Below, piece after piece: positions 1 through 7,243 of a stretch of 28,331 bases of DNA. Source of the stretch: JAWOLE01 sp035263845 (GTDB taxonomy: Bacteria > Acidobacteriota > Thermoanaerobaculia > UBA5066 > Gp7-AA6). The DNA lies in the NCBI GenBank assembly GCA_035263845.1, contig DATFQY010000078.1, positions 1-28,331 on the forward strand. The letters run 5' to 3'. Each line of letters opens with the position of its first letter. The stretch's first letter is position 1. The notes under the pieces were generated by a model. The model did no database searches. It saw only the letters and a list, made by a program, of their open reading frames with translations, and was not told the DNA's origin. The translations under genes and the position numbers were made by a program.

Positions 1-165
1 TGCATCTACCCGTGGTACACACTGGGGACGAGCGGGTACCACTACGGAGTGGATTTCCCGGACAACCTGAAGGACTTCGGGCAGGCGGACCAGTTCGCGC
101 AGACGACCAAGTGCGGAGGCCCCTTCGGGCCCAACTCGACCTACTGCGTGACCCTGCTGAAGTAG
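1..165 (+). CDS. C-terminal fragment of an unrecognised protein
   Basis: An open frame runs in from the left edge and ends at TAG 163-165, giving 54 residues. The fragment is rich in Gly, Tyr and Phe and has three Cys (residues 1, 38 and 48 of the fragment), and it ends in VTLLK. The composition looks like an extracytoplasmic domain, but no family is recognisable from this little sequence. The frame is preferred over an overlapping frame that begins at 12 because its composition is protein-like and because it closes shortly before the convergent ferredoxin gene. The start lies outside the window. Confidence 0.6.
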   Translation, partial: CIYPWYTLGTSGYHYGVDFPDNLKDFGQADQFAQTTKCGGPFGPNSTYCVTLLK

Positions 166-201
166 GAAGCCCGGGGGAGCTGGGCTCCCGCGGTGTCCCG
201 A

Positions 202-450
202 TTACGCGTGGAGGGTCTGGTAGCGGGCCATCAGGACTTCGCGCGGCTCCGTGTGGGCAGGGTCCACGAGAATGCAGTCGGAGACCGGGCAGGCGTCCAC
301 GCACTGGGGAGAATCGAACGCTCCAGCGCACTCGGTGCAGCGTTCGTGGTGGATGACGTAGAGGTTGTCGCTGGCCGCGATCGCCTGGTTCGGGCAGGTC
401 GGCTCGCAGTTCCCGCAATTGATACACGTCTCGGTGATCACCATCGCCAT
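202..450 (-). CDS. YfhL-type 2[4Fe-4S] ferredoxin
   Basis: An 82-residue electron carrier. The first cluster motif is C9-x2-C12-x2-C15-x3-C19 with Pro after the last Cys. The second is C38-x2-C41-x8-C50-x3-C54, followed by another Cys at 59. The 8-residue insertion between the second and third Cys of the second motif, and the DPAH segment near the C-terminus, are typical of the YfhL ferredoxin family, whose usual length is about 85 residues. The start is ATG 450 because AAAAGGAG lies about 8 nt upstream and the N-terminus (MAMVITE) then matches the family; the frame stays open further upstream but that stretch is not ferredoxin-like. It is transcribed away from an Rrf2 regulator, which may control it. 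The redox partner is not identifiable from the window. Confidence 0.93.
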   Translation of the reverse strand: MAMVITETCINCGNCEPTCPNQAIAASDNLYVIHHERCTECAGAFDSPQCVDACPVSDCILVDPAHTEPREVLMARYQTLHA

Positions 451-500
451 GGGGCTTCTCCTTTTCGCGTGACAGCGTGCCACGCGGGCTCCCGGAGGAA

Positions 501-556
501 CCTGATGCAAAGCCATCAACCCGGCCCCGGCGCGAAATTGATTCCTTTGCATCAGG
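501..556. promoter_or_regulatory. Inverted pair of 20-bp operator-like sites
   Basis: Positions 501-520 (read on the minus strand) and 537-556 (read on the plus strand) match at 17 of 20 positions, including an uninterrupted 12-bp arm CTTTGCATCAGG. They are separated by 16 bp of pure GC-type sequence. Each site also contains its own small dyad, TGAT...ATCA. The pair is AT-richer than its surroundings and sits in the 244-bp spacer between the divergent ferredoxin and Rrf2 genes. The natural reading is a pair of operators for the adjacent Rrf2 regulator, one facing each gene. A stem-loop in a transcript is the alternative. No promoter boxes are clear enough to place. Confidence 0.55.
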
Positions 557-694
557 GAGCTCGCCGCGGATCCCTCTAGCGTTGTCTCGACATCCGGGGC
601 AGACCCTCCTTTGCCCTGAAAAACCCTCCGCCCCCGCGCTCGGTCCGCCCGCCGACGCGGGGGCAAATCTTTTTCGGCGTGTTAAGGTTCCCGC

Positions 695-1270
695 GTGCCG
701 CCGAGGCGCGGAAGGCGCGGACCGCTTTATTCCTCCGACCTCCTGCAGTCGCCGCTCTACTCGCGCACCTGCAAGGATGCGTTCCGCGTCATGGAGCGGT
801 TGGCTGCTTCGTCGGCGGCCCGCGCCGGGGCCACTCGCAGTCGCGCGGCGCTTGCCGAGGAGACCGGCCTCTCCTTTCCGGCGCTCGAACAGGTCCTCCA
901 CTTCCTCGAGATCGCAGGGTTCCTTCGCGCGGGCCGCGGCACGTCCGGGGGTGTGCGCCTCGCCCGGCCGGCGCCGCGGATCTCGCTTCTCCAGGTCGTG
1001 CGCGCGATCGACGGAACGGGGCTGTGGGGCCGCTGCATCCTGGGTTTCGAGGAGTGCTCCGATGAGATCCCCTGCCCCGCACATCCCGCCTGGAAGACGA
1101 CCCGGGCCGTGCTCGAGGCTCATCTGGACGGTCAGTCGATCGCCGACTTGGCGCGGACTCTCAAACGCAGGCGCCTCACGGGCGGCCCGCCCCGCCCGCA
1201 GTTTGCGATCGTGCCCGCCGCGCGCCCCTCGCCTGGGGCGGTGGCGCTGGACGTGACGGGGGACCGATGA
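695..1270 (+). CDS. Rrf2-family transcriptional regulator with Fe-S cysteines
   Basis: A 191-residue winged-helix regulator. The DNA-binding domain spans about residues 20-95 (recognition region about 57-80, then the wing GRGTSGGVRLARP). The Rrf2 signature follows: C114-x6-C121-x5-C127 inside CILGFEECSDEIPCPAHPAW, three cysteines that ligate an Fe-S cluster in relatives such as IscR and NsrR. The start is GTG 695, with AAGG about 8 nt upstream; the next in-frame ATG (791) would delete the first helix. The last 45 residues are Pro/Arg-rich and beyond the usual family length. The gene is divergent from the ferredoxin gene and shares the operator-like inverted sites at 501-556. Its stop overlaps the next start by 4 nt (ATGA), so the two are probably co-translated. 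The signal sensed is inferred to be redox or Fe-S status. Confidence 0.88.
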   Translation: MPPRRGRRGPLYSSDLLQSPLYSRTCKDAFRVMERLAASSAARAGATRSRAALAEETGLSFPALEQVLHFLEIAGFLRAGRGTSGGVRLARPAPRISLLQVVRAIDGTGLWGRCILGFEECSDEIPCPAHPAWKTTRAVLEAHLDGQSIADLARTLKRRRLTGGPPRPQFAIVPAARPSPGAVALDVTGDR

Positions 1271-1572
1271 GAAGCGAGAAGGAGATTCGGGACGAGGTCC
1301 GCCGCGTGCGCGACCGCGGGAAGATGCTCTCGGGGTTCTGGGTGGCCGAGCTCGCCGCGGCGGCGTACTCGCTGGAGTGGGCGCTCTCCAAGCACGACAA
1401 GCCTCCCTCCGAGGACATCGGCTCGGGCGAAAGCGCGCAGGGCCGCATCGCCGCCTCGATGGTGAAGGCCGCGGAGAAGGAGGCCGCCGCGTCGGCGAAG
1501 AAGAAGGCCCCCGCGGAGAAGAAGCCCGCCGCGCCGGCGAAGTCGAAGGGCTCCCTTCACCGCGTGAAATAA
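1267..1572 (+). CDS. Small protein with Lys/Ala/Pro-rich tail, coupled to Rrf2 gene
   Basis: A 101-residue protein with no family I recognise. Residues 1-60 are predicted helical and charged, with a conserved-looking aromatic patch (GFWVAEL, SLEWALSKHDK). Residues 67-101 are a Lys/Ala/Pro tail of the kind seen in histone-H1-like or nucleic-acid-binding tails. ATG 1267 overlaps the regulator stop by 4 nt (ATGA), which supports both the start and translational coupling. The amidohydrolase gene follows 34 nt after its stop. DNA or RNA binding is a guess from tail composition only. Confidence 0.72.
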   Translation: MRSEKEIRDEVRRVRDRGKMLSGFWVAELAAAAYSLEWALSKHDKPPSEDIGSGESAQGRIAASMVKAAEKEAAASAKKKAPAEKKPAAPAKSKGSLHRVK

Positions 1573-1606
1573 GATCCGGCCGATCCCCTTCCGGAAAACC
1601 TGCCGC

Positions 1607-2596
1607 ATGAAGCTCGACCTTCACACGCATTACTACCCGCCCGGGTACTTCGAGGCGATCCGGGACACGCCGGGAGACTTCTCCTTCGGGACCGACGCGG
1701 CGGGCCGGACGATCATCCAGCACCGCGGGGTCCGCTTCTTCGGCATCACGCCGCCGATGACAGACCCGGCCCGGCGGCTGGCCGAGATGGACCGGGTAGG
1801 CATCGACGTCGAGGTCGTGTCGCTCTCGACGCCCAACGTCTTCTTCGCGGACGCCGGCCGCCAGCCGGAGATCGCGAGGATGGTCAACGACGGCTACGCG
1901 GAGCTCCTGGCCCGCTACCCCGGGCGCTTCCTCGCCTTCGGCTCCATCCCGATGGATTCGCCCGACGCGGCGCTGAAGGAGCTGGAGCGCTGCATGAGGA
2001 CGCTGCGTTTCCAGGGCGTCATCCTGCTCTCGAACATCCGCGGGCGGGCCCTGACGGATCCGGCGTACCGCCCCTTCTTCGAGGAGGCGAACCGGCGCCG
2101 GCTCTGCGTCTTTCTCCACCCGATGCTGCCCGTCCAGTCCGAGCCTTTCCGGGAGTACTGCCTGGGGCCGCTCGTCGGTTTTCCCTTCGACACGACGCTC
2201 GCGGTCGCGCGGATGTGCTTCGACGGGATGCTGCGCGACCTGCCGGACATCCGCTGGATCGTCGGGCACCTCGGCGGCGCGGTCCCGTACCTGATGGAGA
2301 GGCTCGACAACGGCTACCGCGACTTTGCCGAGTGCCGCGCGAAGATCGACGAGCTCCCCAGCGTCTACTTGAAGCGCCTCTACTACGACACCGTGACGTT
2401 CTCTTCGCACACCCTGACGATGGTGCGCGGATTAGTCGGCGCGGACCACATGGTGATGGGAAGCGACTTTCCACACCTGCTCGGCTCGATCGACCGCGCG
2501 GTCTCCTCGATCGAGTCGCTGGACATCGCGGCCTCCGAGAAAGAACAGATCTTCAGCGGCACAGCCCTCTCGATCCTCGGCAACCTGCAACCGTGA
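1607..2596 (+). CDS. ACMSD-like amidohydrolase (amidohydrolase_2 decarboxylase family)
   Basis: A 329-residue TIM-barrel metalloenzyme. Metal ligands of the amidohydrolase_2 family are visible: H6-x-H8 at the N-terminus (DLHTH), H171 (FLHPM), H221 (GHLGG) and D287 (GSDFPH). This arrangement and the length match the group of aminocarboxymuconate-semialdehyde, gamma-resorcylate and 6-methylsalicylate decarboxylases, so a non-oxidative C-C bond cleavage of an aromatic or muconate-type acid is likely. The substrate cannot be read from sequence. There is no signal peptide, so it is cytoplasmic. ATG 1607 has a GGAA about 10 nt upstream, and the HxH motif right after it fixes the start. The stop TGA overlaps the GTG of the next gene (GTGA), pointing to an operon with the permease and the PLP decarboxylase. 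Confidence 0.85.
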   Translation: MKLDLHTHYYPPGYFEAIRDTPGDFSFGTDAAGRTIIQHRGVRFFGITPPMTDPARRLAEMDRVGIDVEVVSLSTPNVFFADAGRQPEIARMVNDGYAELLARYPGRFLAFGSIPMDSPDAALKELERCMRTLRFQGVILLSNIRGRALTDPAYRPFFEEANRRRLCVFLHPMLPVQSEPFREYCLGPLVGFPFDTTLAVARMCFDGMLRDLPDIRWIVGHLGGAVPYLMERLDNGYRDFAECRAKIDELPSVYLKRLYYDTVTFSSHTLTMVRGLVGADHMVMGSDFPHLLGSIDRAVSSIESLDIAASEKEQIFSGTALSILGNLQP

Positions 2597-3882
2597 CGGC
2601 CCCGGCACCCCGGTTCGTCAGGGCCGTGGGGCTGGCGGGTCTGATCGCGATCGCCGTCAACGGCGTCGTCGGGTCCGGGATCTTCGTGCTCCCGGCGACG
2701 GCCGCGGCGATCGCCGGCGCCGCGTCTCCCTCCGCGTACGTGCTGGCGGCGATCGTGATGGCGCTCGTGGTGCTCTGCTTCGCGGAGGCGGGCAGCCTCT
2801 TCGAGGAGACCGGCGGGCCTTACCTCTACGCCCGGGAGGCCTTCGGGCCGTTCGCCGGGTTCCTCGTTGGGTGGATGTTCTTCCTGTCGCGGCTCGCGGC
2901 GAGCGCCGCGATCGCCAACGCCTTCGCGGCGTACCTGGGGTTCTTCTGGCCGGCCGCCGCGAGCGGGGCGGGTCGAGTGGCCGTGCTGACCGCAATGATC
3001 GGCGCCCTGGCGGCGGCGAACTTCGCGGGGGTGAAGTGGGGATCGCGGACAGTGGACGTCCTCACGGTCGCCAAGATGCTTCCGCTCCTCTTCTTCGTCG
3101 CTGCGGGGCTCTTCGCCGCGGACCCGGCGCGCTACCGGCTCTTCGCGCTTCCGCCGGTCCCGGCGCTCCGGGAGGCGACCCTCCTGCTGATCTTCGCGTT
3201 CGGAGGGTTCGAGAACGCCAACGTGCCGGCCGAGGAGGTCCGCGACCCGAGGCGGCACCTCCCGATCGCGGTGATTGCGGCGATCGCGTACACCGCGGTC
3301 CTCTACGTCCTGATCCAGGTCGTGACGCTGGGAACGCTGCCGGGCCTGGCCTCCGACAGGACCCCGATCGCCTCGGCGGCGTCGAGGTTCCTCGGGCCGG
3401 CGGGCGGCGCCCTGATGACGGTGGCGGCGGTCCTCTCGACTTTGGGTAGCGAGAGCGCGCTCGTCCTCGTGGGCCCGAGGATCCTCTGGGCGTTCTCCCA
3501 CGGCGGGAGGCTCCCCGCCGCGCTCGCGCGGATCCACGAGCGCCACCGCACGCCGCACGTCGCGATCGTCGCGTTTGCCGCGGTGGCCTGGATCGCGGCC
3601 GTCGCCGGCTCATTCGCATGGCTGGCCGCCGTCAGCGCGATCGCGAGGCTCGTCTTCTCGACGGCGACCTGCCTCGCGGTGCCGGTCCTGCGCCGGCGTC
3701 TGGCGCCGGGCCCCTTCCGTCTCCCGGGCGGGCTCGTCATCCCGCTCGCCGCCTCGGCGCTTTGCCTCTGGCTCCTGGCCGGGATCCACCGCGACCAGGC
3801 GCTCGCCGGCGCAGTCGCGCTCGCCGCGGGATACCTGCTCTACCTCTTCGCGGGGCGCCGGTCGAGCCCCCCGGCGAGTTAA
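2593..3882 (+). CDS. APC-superfamily amino acid permease
   Basis: A 429-residue integral membrane protein with about 12 hydrophobic segments. The first transmembrane helix carries the APC signature VVGSGIFVLP (residues 25-34, GSGI at 27-30), where the unwound helix binds the amino acid backbone in structurally known relatives. GTG 2593 is chosen because it overlaps the preceding stop by 4 nt (GTGA) and leaves a short cytoplasmic N-terminus before helix 1; the frame is open further upstream, but that stretch lies within the amidohydrolase gene. It is followed 11 nt later by a PLP-dependent decarboxylase, a pairing seen in amino acid/amine exchange systems. The substrate is inferred to be an amino acid or its decarboxylation product. 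Confidence 0.88.
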   Translation: MTAPAPRFVRAVGLAGLIAIAVNGVVGSGIFVLPATAAAIAGAASPSAYVLAAIVMALVVLCFAEAGSLFEETGGPYLYAREAFGPFAGFLVGWMFFLSRLAASAAIANAFAAYLGFFWPAAASGAGRVAVLTAMIGALAAANFAGVKWGSRTVDVLTVAKMLPLLFFVAAGLFAADPARYRLFALPPVPALREATLLLIFAFGGFENANVPAEEVRDPRRHLPIAVIAAIAYTAVLYVLIQVVTLGTLPGLASDRTPIASAASRFLGPAGGALMTVAAVLSTLGSESALVLVGPRILWAFSHGGRLPAALARIHERHRTPHVAIVAFAAVAWIAAVAGSFAWLAAVSAIARLVFSTATCLAVPVLRRRLAPGPFRLPGGLVIPLAASALCLWLLAGIHRDQALAGAVALAAGYLLYLFAGRRSSPPAS

Positions 3883-3893
3883 GCTCGCGCGCC

Positions 3894-5264
3894 GTGGCTC
3901 CCGCGGGATTTGCTCTCGAAAAGGAATCCCTTCGGATTCTGCTGGAGGCCGTGGACCGGCTGGAGGAGGGGTTCGCCGGGCTTCCGCCCGTCGAGTCCGC
4001 GCCCGTCCCGAAGGAGCAGTTGAGGGAAGTCCTCCTCGACGCCGCCGGGCGGTTGCAGGAGAACTACCCGTTCTTCCACCCGCTCTACGCCGGCCAGATG
4101 TTGAAGCCCCCGCATCCGGTCGCACGCGCGGCCTACGCGCTGGCGATGTGGGTCAACCCGAACAACCACGCCCTGGACAGCAGCCGCGCGAGCTCGAAAA
4201 TGGAGAAGGAGGCCATCTCCGGGATCGCTCGCATGTTCGGATGGGACAGCTGCCTGGGCCACCTCTGCGGCGGCGGCACGATGGCGAACCTCGAGGCGCT
4301 GTGGGTCGCCGGCCGCGTCAGCCCGGGCAAGACGGTCGTCGCGTCGGACCAGGCGCACTACACCCACGGCAGGATCGGGGCAGTCTTAGGCCTTCCGTTC
4401 GAGACGATCCCGTGCGACCGCGCCGGGCGGATGGACGTCGAGGCGCTCGAGGCGCGCCTGGAGCGCGGCGGTGTCGGTACCGTCGTCGCGACTCTCGGCA
4501 CGACGGCGACCGGGTCGGTCGATCCGCTGCCCGCGATCCTCGAGCTGCGCGAGCGTTACTGGTTCCGGCTCCACGCCGACGCCGCCTACGGCGGGTACTT
4601 CCGGCTGGCCGGCAATCTCGGCGAGCCGGCTCGCGCGGCCTTCGACCGGACCGCGGAGGCCGATTCGATCGTCGTGGATCCGCACAAGCACGGACTCCAG
4701 CCTTACGGCTGCGGGGCGGTCCTCTTCCGCGACCCGTCGGTGGGCCGCTTCTACAAGCACGACTCGCCGTACACCTACTTCACGTCGAACGAGCTTCACC
4801 TGGGAGAGATCAGCCTGGAGTGCTCGCGCGCCGGCGCGGCTGCCGTGGCCCTCTGGGCGACTCAGCGGATGTACCCGCTCGCGCCCGGAGGCGAGTTCGC
4901 GCGGTCGCTCGAAGCGGGCCGCGAGGCGGCGCTCGCGCTTCACGGGCGGCTGTCGGCGGATCCGAGGTTTCTCGCGCCCTTCCCGCCGGAGCTCGACATC
5001 GTCGTCTGGACTCCGCGGGCGCGGAGCGCCTCCCGCTCGTCGGAGCTAGCCCGGAAGCTCTTCGACGAAACCGCGAACCGCGGCCTTCACCTCGCGCTTG
5101 CCGAGCTCCCTTCCCGATTCTTCGACCTGCCGTCTCTCGGCATCGAGCCCGACCGGGACCGGATCACCTGCCTGCGCTCCGTCCTCATGAAACCGGAGCA
5201 CAAGGACTGGATCCCCAAGATCTGGGAAATCCTCGATGAGGCGGGGACGATTTGTGATTTGTGA
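3894..5264 (+). CDS. Group II PLP-dependent amino acid decarboxylase
   Basis: A 456-residue cytoplasmic enzyme of the glutamate/aromatic amino acid decarboxylase fold. Visible motifs are the phosphate loop GGGTMANLEAL (127-137), H155 that stacks on the pyridoxal ring (SDQAHYTH), D229 that pairs with the pyridine nitrogen (HADAAYGG), and the Schiff-base lysine K265 in DPHKHG. Substrate choice among tyrosine, DOPA, tryptophan, glutamate and aspartate cannot be settled from sequence. GTG 3894 is the first start after the permease stop and leaves a normal family N-terminus; an upstream ATG in frame would lie deep inside the permease gene. The last four residues and the stop codon are supplied by a heptamer tandem repeat at 5249-5279, so the native C-terminus has probably been replaced. 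Confidence 0.9.
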   Translation: MAPAGFALEKESLRILLEAVDRLEEGFAGLPPVESAPVPKEQLREVLLDAAGRLQENYPFFHPLYAGQMLKPPHPVARAAYALAMWVNPNNHALDSSRASSKMEKEAISGIARMFGWDSCLGHLCGGGTMANLEALWVAGRVSPGKTVVASDQAHYTHGRIGAVLGLPFETIPCDRAGRMDVEALEARLERGGVGTVVATLGTTATGSVDPLPAILELRERYWFRLHADAAYGGYFRLAGNLGEPARAAFDRTAEADSIVVDPHKHGLQPYGCGAVLFRDPSVGRFYKHDSPYTYFTSNELHLGEISLECSRAGAAAVALWATQRMYPLAPGGEFARSLEAGREAALALHGRLSADPRFLAPFPPELDIVVWTPRARSASRSSELARKLFDETANRGLHLALAELPSRFFDLPSLGIEPDRDRITCLRSVLMKPEHKDWIPKIWEILDEAGTICDL

Positions 5265-5279
5265 TTTGTGATTTGTGAT
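5249..5279 (+). repeat. GATTTGT heptamer tandem repeat
   Basis: Four perfect copies of GATTTGT plus a partial fifth (GAT). The array starts inside the decarboxylase gene, encodes its last residues ICDL and provides its TGA, then runs past it. It is strikingly AT-rich against GC-rich flanks. Because the unit is 7 bp, changes in copy number shift frame, but a TGA appears in all three frames within three units, so the gene would always terminate here. Confidence 0.9.
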
Positions 5280-5282
5280 CAG

Positions 5283-5297
5283 GGCGGAAAGGCCGCC
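5283..5297. terminator. Weak hairpin between convergent genes
   Basis: GGCGG and CCGCC are separated by 5 nt in the 56-nt spacer between the convergent decarboxylase and receiver genes. There is no T-tract on either strand, so a terminator role rests mostly on location. Confidence 0.25.
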
Positions 5298-5320
5298 GGG
5301 TTCCTCAAATCACCGATCGT

Positions 5321-5677
5321 TCATGAGCAGTAGCGCCCGACGGTTTCGAGGAGGGCGTTGGGCTGGGCGGGCTTTCGCAGGAAGCCGGACGCCTTCAGCT
5401 CCGTGGTGTTCTCGTCGGCGCGGGTGTGTGCGGTGATGAGGATCGTCGGGATCCCCGCGAGGGCGGTGTCCTCGAGCTGCTCGCGGCGGAACTCCCACCC
5501 GTTCATCACCGGCATCATCAGATCCAGAAGGATCAGGCAGGGCGGAGCGCCGCGGCGAAGCTCCTTCAGCGCCTCGAGCCCGTTAGCGGCCAGCGTGACC
5601 TCGTAGCCCTCGTCTTCGAGGACGTCCTTGATGGCGTCCAGGACAGCGTAATCGTCATCGACGACCAGGACTTTCAT
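5321..5677 (-). CDS. CheY-like single-domain response regulator
   Basis: A 118-residue receiver domain with no output domain. The acidic pocket is D7-D8-D9 (LVVDDD), the phospho-acceptor is D52 (LILLDLMMPVMNG), T82-A83 is in the position of the switch Thr/Ser, and K102 is the conserved lysine (FLRKPAQ). It ends right after the fifth helix. Its ATG at 5677 overlaps the stop of the histidine kinase gene by 4 nt (ATGA), so the kinase is the obvious phosphodonor. With no DNA-binding part it must act by protein contact or as a phosphorelay shuttle. The output target is not in view. Confidence 0.92.
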   Translation of the reverse strand: MKVLVVDDDYAVLDAIKDVLEDEGYEVTLAANGLEALKELRRGAPPCLILLDLMMPVMNGWEFRREQLEDTALAGIPTILITAHTRADENTTELKASGFLRKPAQPNALLETVGRYCS

Positions 5678-7224
5678 CCCGCAACCCCTCTCGGTAAAGG
5701 GTCGAGCGGCAGATCGACCCGGAACATGGAGCCTCGACCCGGCTCGCTCTCCACCTCGATCTTACCTCCATGCGCCTCGACGATCTGGCGGGTGATCCAG
5801 AGGCCCAGTCCCATCCCCCCGTACGAGCGCCGGGAGACCGCCCGCTCGAAGCGGTCGAAGACCTTGGACAGGTCCTCCTGGCTCATCCCGATGCCCTGGT
5901 CCCGGACGCTGATCCGCGCCCACGCCGTGTCGGGCTCGACGCGGATCTCGATCGGCTTGCCCTTGCCGAACTTCACGGCGTTGGACAGCAGGTTGGTGAC
6001 GACCTGGTCGAGGCGGGACTTGTCCCAGGTCCCGCGGACGCCGGGCGGCGCCTCGATGCGCAGCTCGCAGCCGGCCCGCTGGGCGGCATCCCGGAAGCGC
6101 TCGGCCGCCTCCCGGGTGACGCCGGAGAGGTCCGTTTCCTCTCTCTCGAGGTCCAGTCTCCCCGAGGTGATCCGGGTCACGTCGAGGAGCTCCTCGGTGA
6201 GCCTCACGAGCCGGTCGAGCTGGCCGCGCGAGCGCTCCAGCAGCTCCACGGCCTTGTCGGCCTGCCCGGCCGCGAGCCTGCGGCCCAGCGTGTGGAACTG
6301 GAACTGGAGCGTGGTCAGGGGCGTGCGCAGCTCGTGCCCCGCCATCGACAGGAAGTCCTCGCGCGCCCGCGCGGCCTCCTGCGCCTCTCGGTAGAGCCTC
6401 TCCCTTTCCGCCTCCGACTTCTTCCGCTCGGTGATGTCCCGCGCGATCTTCGCGGCGCCGACGACCTGGCCGGCCGCGTCCTTGATCGGCGAGACCGAGA
6501 GGGAGACCGGGAAGCGCTCGCCGCTCTTCTTCATCCGCACGGACTCGAAGTGCTCGATCCTCTCGCCCCGGCGAATCTGGTCCAGGATCACGTTCATATC
6601 GCCCCGGTGCTCCGGCGGCATCAGGATGGAGATCGTCTTCCCGAGGACCTCCTCCGGCCGGTAGCCCAGGAGCCGCTCCGCCCCCGGGTTCCACTCGAGG
6701 ATCCTTCCCTCGAGGTCGATGGCGATGATCGTGTCCTCAGAGGATTCGACGATCGCGGCAAGCCGGTAGAGGTTGCGCTCGGCCTCCCGGCGAGTCTCCA
6801 GCAGCTCCGCGATCTCCTTCGTCGTCCGCTCCGCGGCCTGCCGCGCCGCGTCGGCCTGCGCGACGAGCTCGGCCTGGCGCCGCCGCGTGGCCCAGAGACT
6901 CTGGAAGGCGACCGACCCCGTCAGGCCGACCGCGAGGAATCCCCCGAGCCGGATCAGCGAGGCGGTGTCCGCGACCGAGAGAGAGCGCTGGGGCAGCAGG
7001 AAGTAGTAGTACAGGGCGATCGTCGAGAGGACCAGGCACAGGAGGCTCGGACCGCCGCCCCAGTAGTAGCCGCAAGCGCAGACCGCCAGGAAGCAGAGCA
7101 TCTGCGGCATGTACTGGAAGAGCGGCCAGAAGAGGTTCGTGAGGAGGAGCGCAACCCCGCACAGAACCACCGCCATGGTGTAGCGAAACCAGGCCGGACG
7201 CGTCAGCTCCGGGTAACCGTTCAT
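5674..7224 (-). CDS. DUF4118-PAS sensor histidine kinase
   Basis: A 516-residue membrane kinase. Four hydrophobic segments in residues 16-110 form a KdpD-like DUF4118 sensor region without periplasmic domain. A coiled segment at 112-155 leads to a PAS domain at about 155-268 (typical FPVSLSVSPIKD and GAAKIARDITERK). The HisKA domain has the phosphorylated H297 (GHELRTP). The ATPase domain shows N415 (NLLSNAVKF), DQGIG at 442-446 and GMGLGL at 470-475. ATG 7224 is chosen; a TTG 45 nt upstream would overlap the AhpD-like gene. The gene begins 19 nt after the AhpD-like selenoprotein stop and overlaps the receiver gene downstream, so the three may be one transcript. The signal is unknown; a PAS domain can bind haem, flavin or small ligands. 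Confidence 0.92.
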   Translation of the reverse strand: MNGYPELTRPAWFRYTMAVVLCGVALLLTNLFWPLFQYMPQMLCFLAVCACGYYWGGGPSLLCLVLSTIALYYYFLLPQRSLSVADTASLIRLGGFLAVGLTGSVAFQSLWATRRRQAELVAQADAARQAAERTTKEIAELLETRREAERNLYRLAAIVESSEDTIIAIDLEGRILEWNPGAERLLGYRPEEVLGKTISILMPPEHRGDMNVILDQIRRGERIEHFESVRMKKSGERFPVSLSVSPIKDAAGQVVGAAKIARDITERKKSEAERERLYREAQEAARAREDFLSMAGHELRTPLTTLQFQFHTLGRRLAAGQADKAVELLERSRGQLDRLVRLTEELLDVTRITSGRLDLEREETDLSGVTREAAERFRDAAQRAGCELRIEAPPGVRGTWDKSRLDQVVTNLLSNAVKFGKGKPIEIRVEPDTAWARISVRDQGIGMSQEDLSKVFDRFERAVSRRSYGGMGLGLWITRQIVEAHGGKIEVESEPGRGSMFRVDLPLDPLPRGVAG

Positions 7225-7243
7225 GTCGCCGGGTTCTCTCTTT

